Positions 8,382 to 18,560 of a stretch of 18,696 nt of DNA are shown piece after piece. Source of the stretch: Smittium culicis (taxonomy: Eukaryota > Kickxellomycota > Harpellomycetes > Harpellales > Legeriomycetaceae); the NCBI GenBank assembly GCA_001970855.1, contig LSSN01006022.1:1-18696 (forward strand), read 5' to 3'. Below the pieces are notes generated by a model. The model was not told where the DNA came from, ran no database searches, and worked only from the letters and a program-made list of their open reading frames with translations. The position numbers and the translations under genes are program-made. The stretch's first letter is position 1. Each line of letters starts with the position of its first letter.

Positions 8382-9880
8382 ATGGAAACTGATAAGTTCA
8401 GTTCCATTCCTCAACTCCAACTCCAGTTGGTCGAACGTTATCTCAACCAACATAAAACTTTCAGATGATGGTGTAACAGGCTATAAAAGGGTAGCTTATA
8501 AAAGCGATTATACCTATAAAGCAGTATCCATAATGGAAATGGTCTCAGGTATTAAACCAAAACCAAGAAAAATAATCTGCATGGGAGGTACTCCTTTCAA
8601 ATTAGGATGCAAACTCAATGAATTTAACGTAGAAAATGATATCATAATATAGGGGATCCTCAGCCAGATACGAGATATTCAATACTGTTTCAAAATAGAC
8701 TCCAAAAGAAAAATATTTTTTTTGAAGTTCAAAGATGAAGCTAATAAGAATAAGTTTAAATCTAAAGAAATAGAATCTGAAAAAAAAACTACAAATTTTG
8801 CTGAAACAATAAATTATAGTGATTAATATAAATTCATAAATATCTTGATACAACGGACTTGGCGTATGTGAGGTAGCAATCAAAACCTATGAAATTTTAA
8901 TTAATATCGGTGAGGTTATTGATATAACAGCTTTGAAACATACAAAATTTAATTCCTATCCTTAAAGAGTATAAAAATCATTATAAAAACAAAAAATAAA
9001 ACGAAATCCTAATATTATAAACGTTTACGGCGTAAAAGTCGTCATAACACGGAACGAAGGTGAAAATTTGTGTACTTATTGTAAGGAGAATACATACCGG
9101 AAATTCGATTTCTCGGATTTAAAAATCAAAATTAAAAGTTAAAAATTAAAAATTAAAAAGGTCAAGGAAAAATACCTCAAAAAACGTTAAAAAATTTTTT
9201 ATTGAAGATAATTAGGATGAATCGAAAAAATTTGATAATATTCATATAGAAAATAAGGATATTGAACGAGAAATAGATGCTGAAAACATTACGATAAATC
9301 TTTCATGACATGAAATCGACTCAACTTCTTTGGATTTTAAAGCTAGGACAAGATTCTAAGGAAAATAAGCAAAAGTTAAAAATGATTGAACCAACATAAA
9401 GGAAAGTTTAGATACCAATATTTCACAAAAAAAAATTGAGGTGCTTATCTGGAATGCTTCAAAATTATCAAACCTTGATAAGGGAACATATTATAAGCAT
9501 CAAAGTTAGTTATCTAAAATATAGTAATGCAAGAAAGTAAATAAATAAGAAGTTAAATATTGAAGAAAAAATGGAAAAGGTTAAAAACAGTCAAGATAAA
9601 ACGAAAAAAGAGGGGGGCGGGATATCTGATAATAATTTATCAATCTTAACAAAGCAAAGGTCTCTACGGTACCGATTTCAACTGAAGAAACGGAATCAGT
9701 TGAAGCTCTCGTCAGCCTCAGTTCTAAATATGATCTAAAACTAGGAAAAATAAATATTGAAAAAAATATAAAAGCTAACAATAAAATCTTTATTGATGTC
9801 GACTCGAAAAATTCGGAGACTATGGAAGAAGAATGATATTCATTCGACACTAATAATAAGAAAAAAATAAAAAAACATCA
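8382..9880 (+). pseudogene. LINE A ORF1 remnant with degenerate CCHC zinc knuckle
   Basis: ORF1 proteins bind LINE RNA as a chaperone. The first frame (METDKFSSIPQLQLQ...) stops after about 28 codons; similarity then continues in another frame from about 8469 (DDGVTGYKRVAYKS, later VSGIKPKPRKIICMGG). A knuckle lies at 9071-9112: CTYCKENTYRKFDF, with the exact CX2CX4HX4C spacing but His replaced by Tyr (TAC) and the last Cys by Phe (TTC), each explainable by one base change. The C-terminal part is acidic, then lysine-rich (NSETMEEE, then NNKKK), ending near 9870. A 7-bp tandem repeat (about ATTAAAA, four copies, 9131-9158) lies just after the knuckle. Confidence 0.7.
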
Positions 9881-11897
9881 CAAATAAAATTTAAAATGAA
9901 AAAAGAAATATAATTAACGATAACACAATAACTACATTCAACGTAAAAGGTTTATCAGAAAATAAAAAGAAGAACAGATTTTTTTCTTATTTAAAAAGAA
10001 TTGTAAAATCGGATAACTTCTGTCTTGAAGAAATAAATATAATAGAAAAGGATAAAAAATTTTGGCCAAACTACTGGGAAAATAAAACAGTTTTTCAAAG
10101 TACACAGCAGACAAAATAAATAAAAGTATCTAAAATATAATAAAAAGGGACACTTTTTTTCAAGGTAGAATAAATATTATTAAGTCAATAAAAACCAATA
10201 AAAATACTCTTAAACTAGTTAATCTTTATTTACCCAATAAACCCAAAAATAGAAAGACAATAGTGGAATTATTATACGAAAAATAAATAAACACTATAAA
10301 TAAAAATGAGGAAATAATATTATAGGGCGATCTAAATATGGTCGAAAATGAGATTAAAGACAGATTCCCAGTAAAAATAAGCTCTTTTAAATTGGTCTAA
10401 TGGAGAAAAAATTCCAATTCAGTTTAATCTAACAAGTTTAATAACTAATATGCTTCTAAATGACTCTACATACTCTTGAGAAAACTATTATGGAAATTAT
10501 AAATCCAGATTAGAACATATTCTACTGAATAAAGGAATCATAAAAGATACTAGAATAACAGATATAGGATTTACAGAATTTTTGGATCACAAATTTATAA
10601 CAATTAATACACTTATTTGGCCAGCAAATAAAACTAAAAATAAAATAATATGGAAACTAAATCACAAGCTGCTATAAAATGTTTCAACGGCATCTGAAAT
10701 TAGTGATATACTTGAAATACATTCCGTTTCTCTAGATGACTGGATCAGAATTAAAAATATATTTAAAATGGATTTTATAAATACAGATAAACAAAAATAA
10801 GTAAATAACGGAGCTGAAAATTTAGAAAATTCCAATAAATTTTTAGAAAAATGATCCTAAATGAAAGTATTAATAATATCAGAAAAAAAATTTATTAGCA
10901 GAATTAAAATCAAATGAAAAAAAAAATTATAAACCTTAAAAAAGAAAAATTAGATAGAATTATTATTAGATCAAGATATAATTGGAGTGAAAATAATAAA
11001 AGGTTAAATAAAATTTTTTTTGCGCTTTTTAAATCTAGAGAAAAAAAAGAAAAAAATTAATGGACTATACGACAGTAAAAACGAATTAATAGCTAATAAT
11101 GTCGAAATAAGAAAGGTGGTTTATATTTTTTTACGAATCACTGTTAAAAAAAGGAATCACTGAAGATAAGTTCCAATACGAGCTTATCTCAAATATAACC
11201 AATAAACTAGATTTAAATGATCAAAAAGGAATTGATAAAGATTTTGAACTGAGCGAAATAACTGATTTAATTAAAGATTCGCCAAATAATAAAGCCCCAG
11301 GCCCTGACGGGTTAAGTTTTGAATTCTATAAGAAATTAAAGATTCAAATATCATATAACATTGTAAAAATATTTAACACAGAATCAGAAATGAAAAAATG
11401 GAACAATATTAACGGCGGCTCAACATTTGATCATATTTCTAAAAAAGGCGACCTTATGGACCTGAGAAACTATAGGCCTATCACACTATCCAACTGTGAA
11501 GAAAAATTGTATACAAAAATTCTATCTAATAGGCTACATAAAGCAATTGATAAATTGATTTACAATCGTCAAACAGGATTTATCAAAGTTAGAAATATTT
11601 TCGATAACATTCATGCAACAAAATTTTTGATTGAAAATATTAAAACCAATCCTCGTCTGACCAATGGATACCTATTCTTGCTTGACCAAGAGAAAGAATA
11701 CTATAGAGTTGACTGGTATTACCTATTCAACTGTCTAGAAGGATTCGTTTATACCCAATCATTTATAAATATAATAAAAAACATTTATCTAGGGTCTATA
11801 ACCAATTTTATTATTAACAAATCGTTAACTGAATCTATCAGTATTGAACAAGGGCTGAGACAAAGAGATCACCTCTCACCATTACTGTATAATCTAA

Positions 11898-11921
11898 TAA
11901 TCGAATAATCGAATAATCGAA
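11898..11921 (+). repeat. 8-bp tandem triplication inside the RT domain
   Basis: Three perfect, adjacent copies of TAATCGAA. The first copy fits the RT reading frame (LLYNLIIE); the second puts TAA in frame at 11906-11908 and the 16 added bases shift the frame before the YADD motif. Confidence 0.9.
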
Positions 11922-12140
11922 CCTCCACTTATTAGAATAAAAAATAAAATAAAATGAACTTTAGTGGATAAAGAAAATTTCAAGTACTTAGCATACGCAG
12001 ATGACCTGCTAATTTGTATTAGTAATAAAAATGGCGAAAAAATAGTTAATTGAACTCTGGATTTTCATTCGAGGGCATCAAACGCAAAAAAAAACCAAAA
12101 AAATACTCTCCACACAAAAATAACATCGCCAAAAATTAGT

Positions 12141-12459
12141 TGGCTATGTGGTGTGGAAATGACGTCAAGGAAATTAGAAAGAGAATATTTGTTATGATTA
12201 ACACTAGGACCTTTGTAGAAGGATAATAACATCCATTGAGCTACATCGTTTTATACGTATCTATATAGCGAGAAATTATAAGTAAATACTGTTCTTCATA
12301 GAAAGAAATAAACTTAAGATTATAAAATTATAAGTAAATAATACAAGATGTAGTTATTGTAAAATTAAACTGTATATTTAAGAGATTAAACATACCAAAT
12401 CTGAACTAGAGAAATAAGAATAAATAGTTCGCAAATGTTATTTTTTTTATCAGTAGCTC
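12141..12459. mobile_element. Probable solo LTR inserted in LINE A
   Basis: TTAGT occurs at 12136-12140 and again at 12460-12464, flanking a 319-bp segment with no LINE similarity. LINE ORF2 similarity stops at about 12140 (ASNAKK...) and resumes right after (INFIKPIFQNN..., FKYLRIIF), leaving a gap far longer than this part of the protein family allows. The segment starts with TG but ends CTC, not CA, so the 3' edge may have lost a base. It carries a TATA-like CTATATAG near 12261, several AATAAA-like sites, and a perfect 15-bp direct repeat (12274-12288 and 12326-12340). A 5-bp duplication and this length fit an LTR left by recombination. Without a second copy, other insertions of similar size remain possible. 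Confidence 0.5.
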
Positions 12460-14052
12460 TTAGTTATATATATTTTTACAACAACATTAATAAATTTTAT
12501 AAAACCTATATTCCAAAATAATTTGCTAGATACAAAAGCTGTGAAATCAAAAATTTCTTTTAAATATCTCAGGATCATATTTAAACCCAATGTCGTATCA
12601 ATAAAATACAATCAATATATGCTGATAGAAAGAATATCTACCAAGATTAAAAATTTAGCCAATAGAAAACTATCATTAAACGGGAAATTATAATAACCAA
12701 TATTTTTCTGCTATCTAAAATATGGTACTCGACACACGTGATACCATTCGAAGACAGCTATATAAAAACAGCTAAAAAAATAGTAAACAATTTGATATGG
12801 AGCAATAAAAAAACGCAAGTTAAAATTGATACGCTAGAACTGGATAGAAAAAATAGAGGCTTGCGACTACTAAATATTAGCGCTCATTTGAAAGTACTTT
12901 ATATGAAATGGTATAACGATTTTACATCTATTAAAATAACAATATGGAAAAATTTAGTATTATCGAATATTCAACATTTAGCAAATATAAATGACTTATT
13001 TGAGAACATGTTGGATATACCGGCATATAATAGCCCTCAAAGTTCACTCTAGAAACTTCCGCCAATATTGAGAACGGTAATAAAAACAGCAAAAAACGTG
13101 CATAAATTGAACGTAGGAGACATTAGCGAATGATAATTCGATTGCATAAAAACACTCGGCTTAAAGAATATCAACAAATTGATATATACTAACTTTAATA
13201 AAAAACTATTTAAAGTGGCTATTAGAAAAAGATATTAAGGAATGCGGATAGTTCTTTAATAAATGCGCATCTATGTGGTAGGACCACCTATCTTAAATAT
13301 TTACAATAGAAATCAATAACAAACCTATTAAATTTGCTGTAAGCCAAAATAAAAAAGAAATATGTTTCAATAAAGATTACCAGAACACCAATGGAATTCA
13401 CAAATATATATTCGCGGATAATAATTCGTTATTAAATGGTTCCAAAAAAAATTCAGTGGTACAAATAATAGATGCAGAAAGTAGAAAAGAACCAATAGTT
13501 ACACTCAAACGGGATAAAATTGGGAAAATAACTAACACATGTGCAATATTTAATTGAACGAAAATACATTATATCGACCTGGAGCCAAAAATAACCAGTA
13601 ATATATGGTTATTATTTCAAAACGTTATGATTACTGGTGAAAAATTAAGAATTTGGAAAAAAGGAATCTTTAGCCAGTAACAAGAATGTAATTATAGTAG
13701 AGAATACAAATATTCGATTCCACATATTTACTTTGGCTGCAAGCGAGTAAAAGATTTGTGGAATAAAATGTATAATTTTATCTCATTTAATACTATATAA
13801 ACGGAATATCCAATAGATAAAAAGCAGAATAAATCTATGATTTCTTAGAACAAATGGAGAAGAAATTTCCAAAGGTGGACATTCTGTATGGACTAGCCAT
13901 ATAGAATATTTACAGAGCGAGGGTCGAAACTGCCTTATCAGAAACAAATATATCTGGAGAAGGTTTATTCAATCGATGGAAATACAATCTACAAGAAAAA
14001 ATTATTGTGGACATCAAAAATAACAAGAAATGAGAGTCCTAGCTAGCTATGA

Positions 14053-14128
14053 GAACCATTTGGTTCCTAATAGATCCTAGAGGAAAGTTAGTGTTCAGTG
14101 GTAGCTGATACCTCTAATAACTTCCTCT
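14053..14128 (+). other. Paired hairpins in the LINE A 3' UTR
   Basis: Twenty bases after the ORF2 stop, GAACC/GGTTC (14053-14066) forms a 5-bp stem with loop ATTT. Next, AGAGGAAAGTTA (14079-14090) pairs with TAACTTCCTCT (14118-14128) with one bulged A and a loop of about 27 bases. Many LINE reverse transcriptases recognise a 3' UTR stem-loop of their own RNA; this role is inferred. Confidence 0.45.
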
Positions 14129-14356
14129 TCTCTCTCTTTTTTTATAAATCATACCTTTGCTTTTAATTATATTTAGCTTTACCGTGATTGTGTACTTAAA
14201 ATAGTCTATTATTAATAAAAATTAATATATATAATTAGGTTATTTATAAATATCTTTTTATTGGTTTTATTTTTAATTGTTTCCTTTTTCATTGACACTA
14301 GCTTTTATTCTCATTCTAGTACAAGTATTTGAAGCCGTCCCCTTAATCACGACAAG

Positions 14357-16390
14357 TTTTTTTTTTTTTTTTAGGATTTATTACTTTAGATTGATTGATT
14401 TTTATTTTTGTTTCCTTTTTACTGGAACTTTTTAAAGATAATCATATTTTCACCGAATTTATAGAATCTACACTTTATTGATTTCAATTTTTATTTCTAC
14501 TTGTAATTTTTCTCATTTCTTTAAATTTGACCCTTTATATCTATAATCAACGATGCAATCATAAAGCTGTGGTCGATATATACGTAGTTACAATTCGATT
14601 CGATTCTTGTTTTATAGATACTCCAGATTCCAAGGGCATGGAATAATTTAGAATTTGATATGAAATTTAGGAATTCACTAAAATTTTATATTTTATCTGA
14701 TTTAGATATATTTTCGCACATATCAATTGATTTGCTCAAACAAATATTTTTTATAAATCCTGCGACTTTCCTCGAAAATTTTGAGATCCTTTTAGAAGTG
14801 TAGAATGCACGAATCAAGTCATCCTCTAATTTAAACCTGATACACTCTTTATTAATCAAGTTATTTACCTTATTTATTCTTTTACCTTAATATATTCCAT
14901 TTTTACTCAGTAACCAAAGTAATGATTTTATTTTAGGGAAAACGTCATTTTATGGATTCTATTCCAGTCTGCTGCAGTGCTAAGTAAACTTTCGTCTGTC
15001 TATTCTTTAAGATTGATATAGCTAGGCAAATTTTATTTTAACAACCATTCTCTATCCATTTTTAATTATAAATATTGATATTTTTATTTGCAAATACTAT
15101 TTTATTGTCTATATTTGTTGTGATATCATTATTGATGTATTCTGAGTTACTTTTAGTGTTTCTATTAAACCACAATACTCTCAGTACTTCAAGTAGTAAA
15201 TTATTTTTTTAAAACCTTTAATATTGATCCAAAACTTGGTTTTTTCTCTATTATCAAAATTCTTTAGAATTTCAATAAAATTACCCCACTTTTTATATTC
15301 AGTTTTAAAGAGCATCTATTTCCTTTTCAATAAGCTTGATATTACTAAATAATCTATTCGAGATCGGCGCCTCTATAATATCCATTTTTTCGCAGCTATT
15401 ATCAGGAATAGCATAGTTAAAGCCCATTACGTTGCAGAACAAAATAAGGTATTTATAGAATTCATATAGAATTCAATTTTTTTTACTTTTTTTGATTCTA
15501 CTTTCTCCATTTAGGCTTCTGTAGAGGTGAGAATTTCCACTTAAAATATCGGAATTTATAACCTTTTTGATCAAATTTTTATACAAAGTAGATAATTCCG
15601 TTTGACTAGAGTAGATCTTTGCAATAAAATTTGAAAATAGCGCCATACACTGTTCTTTTTTTGAAATAAGTTTCAGGCCTCCAAGTTTTTTCATTTGTAC
15701 AGTTTATGCATAAGTATTAGGATTTTTATATTATTTCAAATAAAAAACTTTATCAATCTATTAATTTCTTTGAAAAAAGGTCCTGAAAAAGGTACAATGT
15801 GTGCAGTGTACCAGATATTAGACTGTAAAATCACATTGGTAAAATTTACTTTTCCAATCATTTATATTCTTCTGCAATTAAGCCATTGTATATTATGCAT
15901 AATGTTTTCGATAATTTTTTTTTCTATTTCTCTGGTTTCTATGCCTTCTTTTGTAAATTTTATGCCCAAGTGATTAAATTTTTCATTTTATTTATTTCTT
16001 TGTACTTAAGTACTAAATTTTTTGATCCTGTATTAAAACCTCTGGGAAAGCAAGAGCTAATTTTGGCCCAATTTCGCCCAAATTCCCTCTCAGATGGAAA
16101 ATTGCCTTCTGTGAGGTTTTTTAATTGTCTTAAAAATAGTTTAGATTTTTTTCTATCAATAAAAAGTATAATAGATTGTTATTATTTTCACTATACATAT
16201 TATACAATTATTATATTCAGTATCAATAACCTTATTTCGCGTCAGTTTATGCTTTTGGCAACTAAGTTTTATATTATAGAATTTTGCTTTTTTTTTTGTA
16301 AATTTGGATTTAATTTAATATTCCAATATCTAATCTTATATATTTTAAAAGTTTCATTATTCTTTTTACCTTTTAGATATTGATATTATT
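14357..16390 (-). mobile_element. LINE copy B, 5'-truncated, minus strand
   Basis: A second LINE lies tail-to-tail with copy A. Its 3' end is marked by 16 T on the plus strand (14357-14372), preceded in the element's own sense by AATAAA (plus-strand TTTATT 14377-14382), so the A tail is retained. Reading the minus strand from about 16100 down: the part after the RT catalytic motif (WAKISSCFPRGFNTGSKN), HLGIKFTKEGIETRE, the connecting region, GGLKLISKKEQ, and a C-terminal domain ending at 14521. No endonuclease, ORF1 or clear YADD is seen, so it is 5'-truncated or eroded near 16390. Its protein differs strongly from copy A, so the two belong to different LINE families. The 5' boundary is uncertain and no target-site duplication was found. 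Confidence 0.75.
14521..16160 (-). pseudogene. LINE B ORF2 C-terminal half, broken
   Basis: The best preserved pieces are minus-strand 15694-15473 (KKLGGLKLISKKEQCMALFS, then NFIAKIYSS, 73 codons) and about 14950-14521, where one frame of roughly 140 codons contains only two stops before its end: FPKIKSLLWLLSKNGI, INKECIRFKLEDD, VAGFIKNICLSKS, then LGIWSIYKTRIESN and SFMIASLIIDIK. The FPKIKSLLW block matches the start of zf-RVT-type C-terminal regions, and the GIWSIYKTRIE block is the usual end of L1-like ORF2 proteins. Between them the frame shifts several times (FCNVMGFNYAIPDN, IEAPISNRLFSNI). Stop codon at 14521-14523. No product is expected. Confidence 0.7.
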
Positions 16391-17099
16391 TTATAGAGTG
16401 TAACCTTCTATTTATTAGGCTAAGAATTTACTTTTTAATATAAAATTAAATCAAATGCGATATACGACCTCAAAATTAAATAGTGAACCAACATTAAAAT
16501 GAGTTTATAATAAGTTTTAAATTATTACGACTATATCTAATGATTATAACATAATTAAGATAAGTTTTAATTCATAATTGCTTTTATGTTCATAATTTTT
16601 TTACTCTTTTACTCTTTTTTAATTTTATAATCCTGCAATATATAAGTTTATATGTAATATTCTATAGAATAAAAATATATTATCAAACAAAATACACCGA
16701 TTAAATCAAACCAAAAAAAAAAAAATTAAACCTTTCAGCTTTGATTCTATTAACAAGCTTAGCTTTAAAGTTTAATCTATTTATTATATTTTGTACTTAA
16801 ATAGCATTTTTATTATTGAAATTTCATCTCAAACCAAAAAAAAAAAAAAAAAAAAAACTTGAAATTTTCTTATTTTCTTATTTTATTCATTAATTTTTTA
16901 TAAGTTAGATTTATAAATAAAAATTATTTTAATCATAAACTATATTAAAGCTATTTTATAAAATGAAAAAATTTTGAGTTTAAAATTCTCTATTTTTTTT
17001 TACAGAGTTCTTCTTTCAGTTTATATTCATAATCTAATAGAACTATTAACAGGTGTGGTCCAAGCTGTTAATTAATGGTTCTGACTTTACTCAGAATTT
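16391..17099. other. AT-rich spacer with two TCAAACC-poly(A) motifs
   Basis: No gene seen. TCAAACC followed by A runs occurs twice: 13 A at 16713-16725 and 22 A at 16836-16857. The second is flanked by a 9-bp direct repeat, TTGAAATTT (16816-16824 and 16859-16867). This region probably includes the 5' end of LINE B and the 3' flank of the transposase gene, but neither terminus could be located. Confidence 0.5.
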
Positions 17100-18560
17100 A
17101 ATCAATTTTTTTTTGAACTATTAATTCATTCACTCTCATTTCATTCTCAGCTATATTTAAAGTTCCTAGAGATTCATAAAATAATTCATCTATACTACCA
17201 GAATAAGTATTTTAGCTTTCAATATTCAAATATTCGTCTGAATCTATGATATATAAGAAAAAAAATTTTCTTTATATAGACTGAATAATAAGTCTAAATA
17301 ACAATCTTCTTTTGAATATGATATACTTTCTGATTGTATAATCGACACACCTTGAATAAAGGTAACTTGTGATAATCTTGGAATCACAATTTCTCTTTGA
17401 GCCATAATTTTTTCTTTGTTTTGGATTAAAATGCTTTGAAACAAATTTTTATAGTTATTTTTGAAACTTTTTTCCATGCTAAAGAAATGAACTCGATTGA
17501 ATTATATAATTTTATTCTACTATAACTTAATTCTTTAGATTCCTTTACCGAGCATGTACCGCGATTTATTAAAACAGTTTTATAATTTGATTTAAAAGTT
17601 TTTGTTATAACTCCATCAAGCGGCTGGATTAATGAGTCGCATTTGGTGGTAAAAAAAGAAAATCAATATCTGTTAATTTGGATATTTTATGGTCCTTGAA
17701 ATTTTCAGTTATTATAAATATTTTTCTTCTAGACTCTATAAAGCTTCGTTCATTTTTGAGTAAAAATTAAAAAATATTTCTTGTGTCATTGATATATTTT
17801 TCTGGTTTATATTCTCGATATTAAATTCAGATATATTTTTCCCTTTTAATGACACAGGGCTTTTTGATTTTCTTGCCATCAAAATATTAAGCTTTTGTCC
17901 CAATTCACTAACAGTAAATAGTATAGTTATCCGCTCCTTTGAAGATTAACTGCATCTTGGATTCATTTTGGATCTAATAAAAGTTTTTCTCGTAGGTGTT
18001 CTAAAATATAAACCAGTTTCATCGCTAATAAAAATGTCTTCAAACTTATTCTTTTTAAAGAAATTTTGGAAATCATTTACAAAACTCTTTGCACCGTCAA
18101 AGTTTTCAGATCCTTAATCCCCATTTATAAATTTAAATTTTAAATCGTTTCTTAATTTCATACTAGAAAACCATCTGCTGCTAGCCTTAAAATCTTCAAT
18201 TTTTTTAATTTAAGCGTATTTTTGAACTACTAATTTTATTGATGGCTCATTAATAAGAAATTTTCTTTCTCCACAAACATTAATAAATTCGGATATATAC
18301 TTTTTTATATCATTATATTTTAAGTTTGGTATTATTAAATTAGTACTCGGAATTTTTTTCGCATAGCTTACTATTTTTTCTTTTTATTTATTTATTTTAG
18401 AAATGTTATAGCTTTTAATATCATATTCTGTTGCAATTTCAGAATTTCTTATATTAATTTCTATTTTTGATAGTATTTCAATCCTTTGCTTAATAGATAA
18501 ATATTTTTTCTTACTCCAAGTTTTTCTGCTATTAATCAATTCGTGAATTTATATTTTCCA
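17100..18560 (-). pseudogene. Decayed Tigger/pogo-like DDE transposase
   Basis: Read on the minus strand, one frame stays recognisable over most of its length with only a few stops. N-terminal psq/CENP-B-type helix-turn-helix: RKTWSKKKYLSIKQRIEIL... RNSEIATEYDI (from about 18535). Second CENP-B-like domain: KIEDFKASSRWFSSMKLRN (about 18180-18220). DDE_1 domain: ISDETGLYFRT with the first catalytic Asp at 18021-18023, KERITILFTV, GKSKSP-like and SLKG. After a frameshift comes FIITENFKDHK, where the second Asp is Glu (17704-17706), then FLPPNATH, IQPLDGVI, and SIEFISLAWKKVS, where the third Asp has become Asn (17501-17503, YNSIEF). The C-terminal tail includes IDELFYESLGTLN. In life this protein would cut and paste its element at TA sites. 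No initiator ATG and no terminal inverted repeats were found. Two of three catalytic acids are changed, so it is dead. Confidence 0.85.

Larger units (their letters stand above)
9896..14033 (+). pseudogene. LINE A ORF2 remnant: APE endonuclease, RT, zf-RVT
   Basis: Endonuclease: TFNVKGLSENKKKNRFFSYL (from 9934) with CLEEINI holding the catalytic Glu; GDLNM (10326-10340) is preceded by a TAG in place of the usual Gly; SRLEHILLN and LDHK (about 10582) complete the fold. RT: the longest open piece is 11111-11908, with KAPGPDGLSFEFY, DLRNYRPITLSN, RQTGF, then a motif A in which DFEKAxDRVD is now DQEKEYYRVDW, and a motif B reading GLRQRDHLSPLLYN (the usual QGDPLSP altered). Motif C, LAYADDLLI, is at 11991-12011 in another frame. 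The connecting region FKYLRIIF to IWSNKK follows the LTR insertion. The C terminus has KLRIWKKGIF, a zinc motif C..S....H....C (13687-13740, second Cys now Ser) and VKDLWNK. Stop TGA at 14031-14033. Confidence 0.85.
8382..14130 (+). mobile_element. Decayed L1/Tx1-like LINE, copy A (nearly full length)
   Basis: A two-ORF non-LTR retrotransposon reads left to right: ORF1 with a gag-type zinc knuckle (9071-9112), ORF2 with APE endonuclease (from about 9925), reverse transcriptase (11111 to about 12050, YADD at 11994-12005), a connecting region, and a C-terminal zf-RVT-like zinc motif (13687-13740). This order is that of the L1/Tx1 group of LINEs. Both ORFs are broken by many stops and frameshifts, and a probable solo LTR splits ORF2 at 12141-12459. 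No terminal poly(A) tail is visible; the 3' UTR holds two hairpins (14053-14066 and 14079-14128). It cannot move on its own now. Ends are approximate. Confidence 0.85.

Noticed and set aside
8602..9850. Minus-strand frames at 8602-8883 and 9581-9850
   Set aside because: Antisense to the LINE A ORF1 remnant, whose sense reading gives recognisable protein.
15695..16383. Plus-strand hydrophobic frames that look like membrane proteins
   Set aside because: Antisense to LINE B, whose minus-strand reading gives RT-type and connecting-region motifs; the hydrophobicity comes from T-rich codons.
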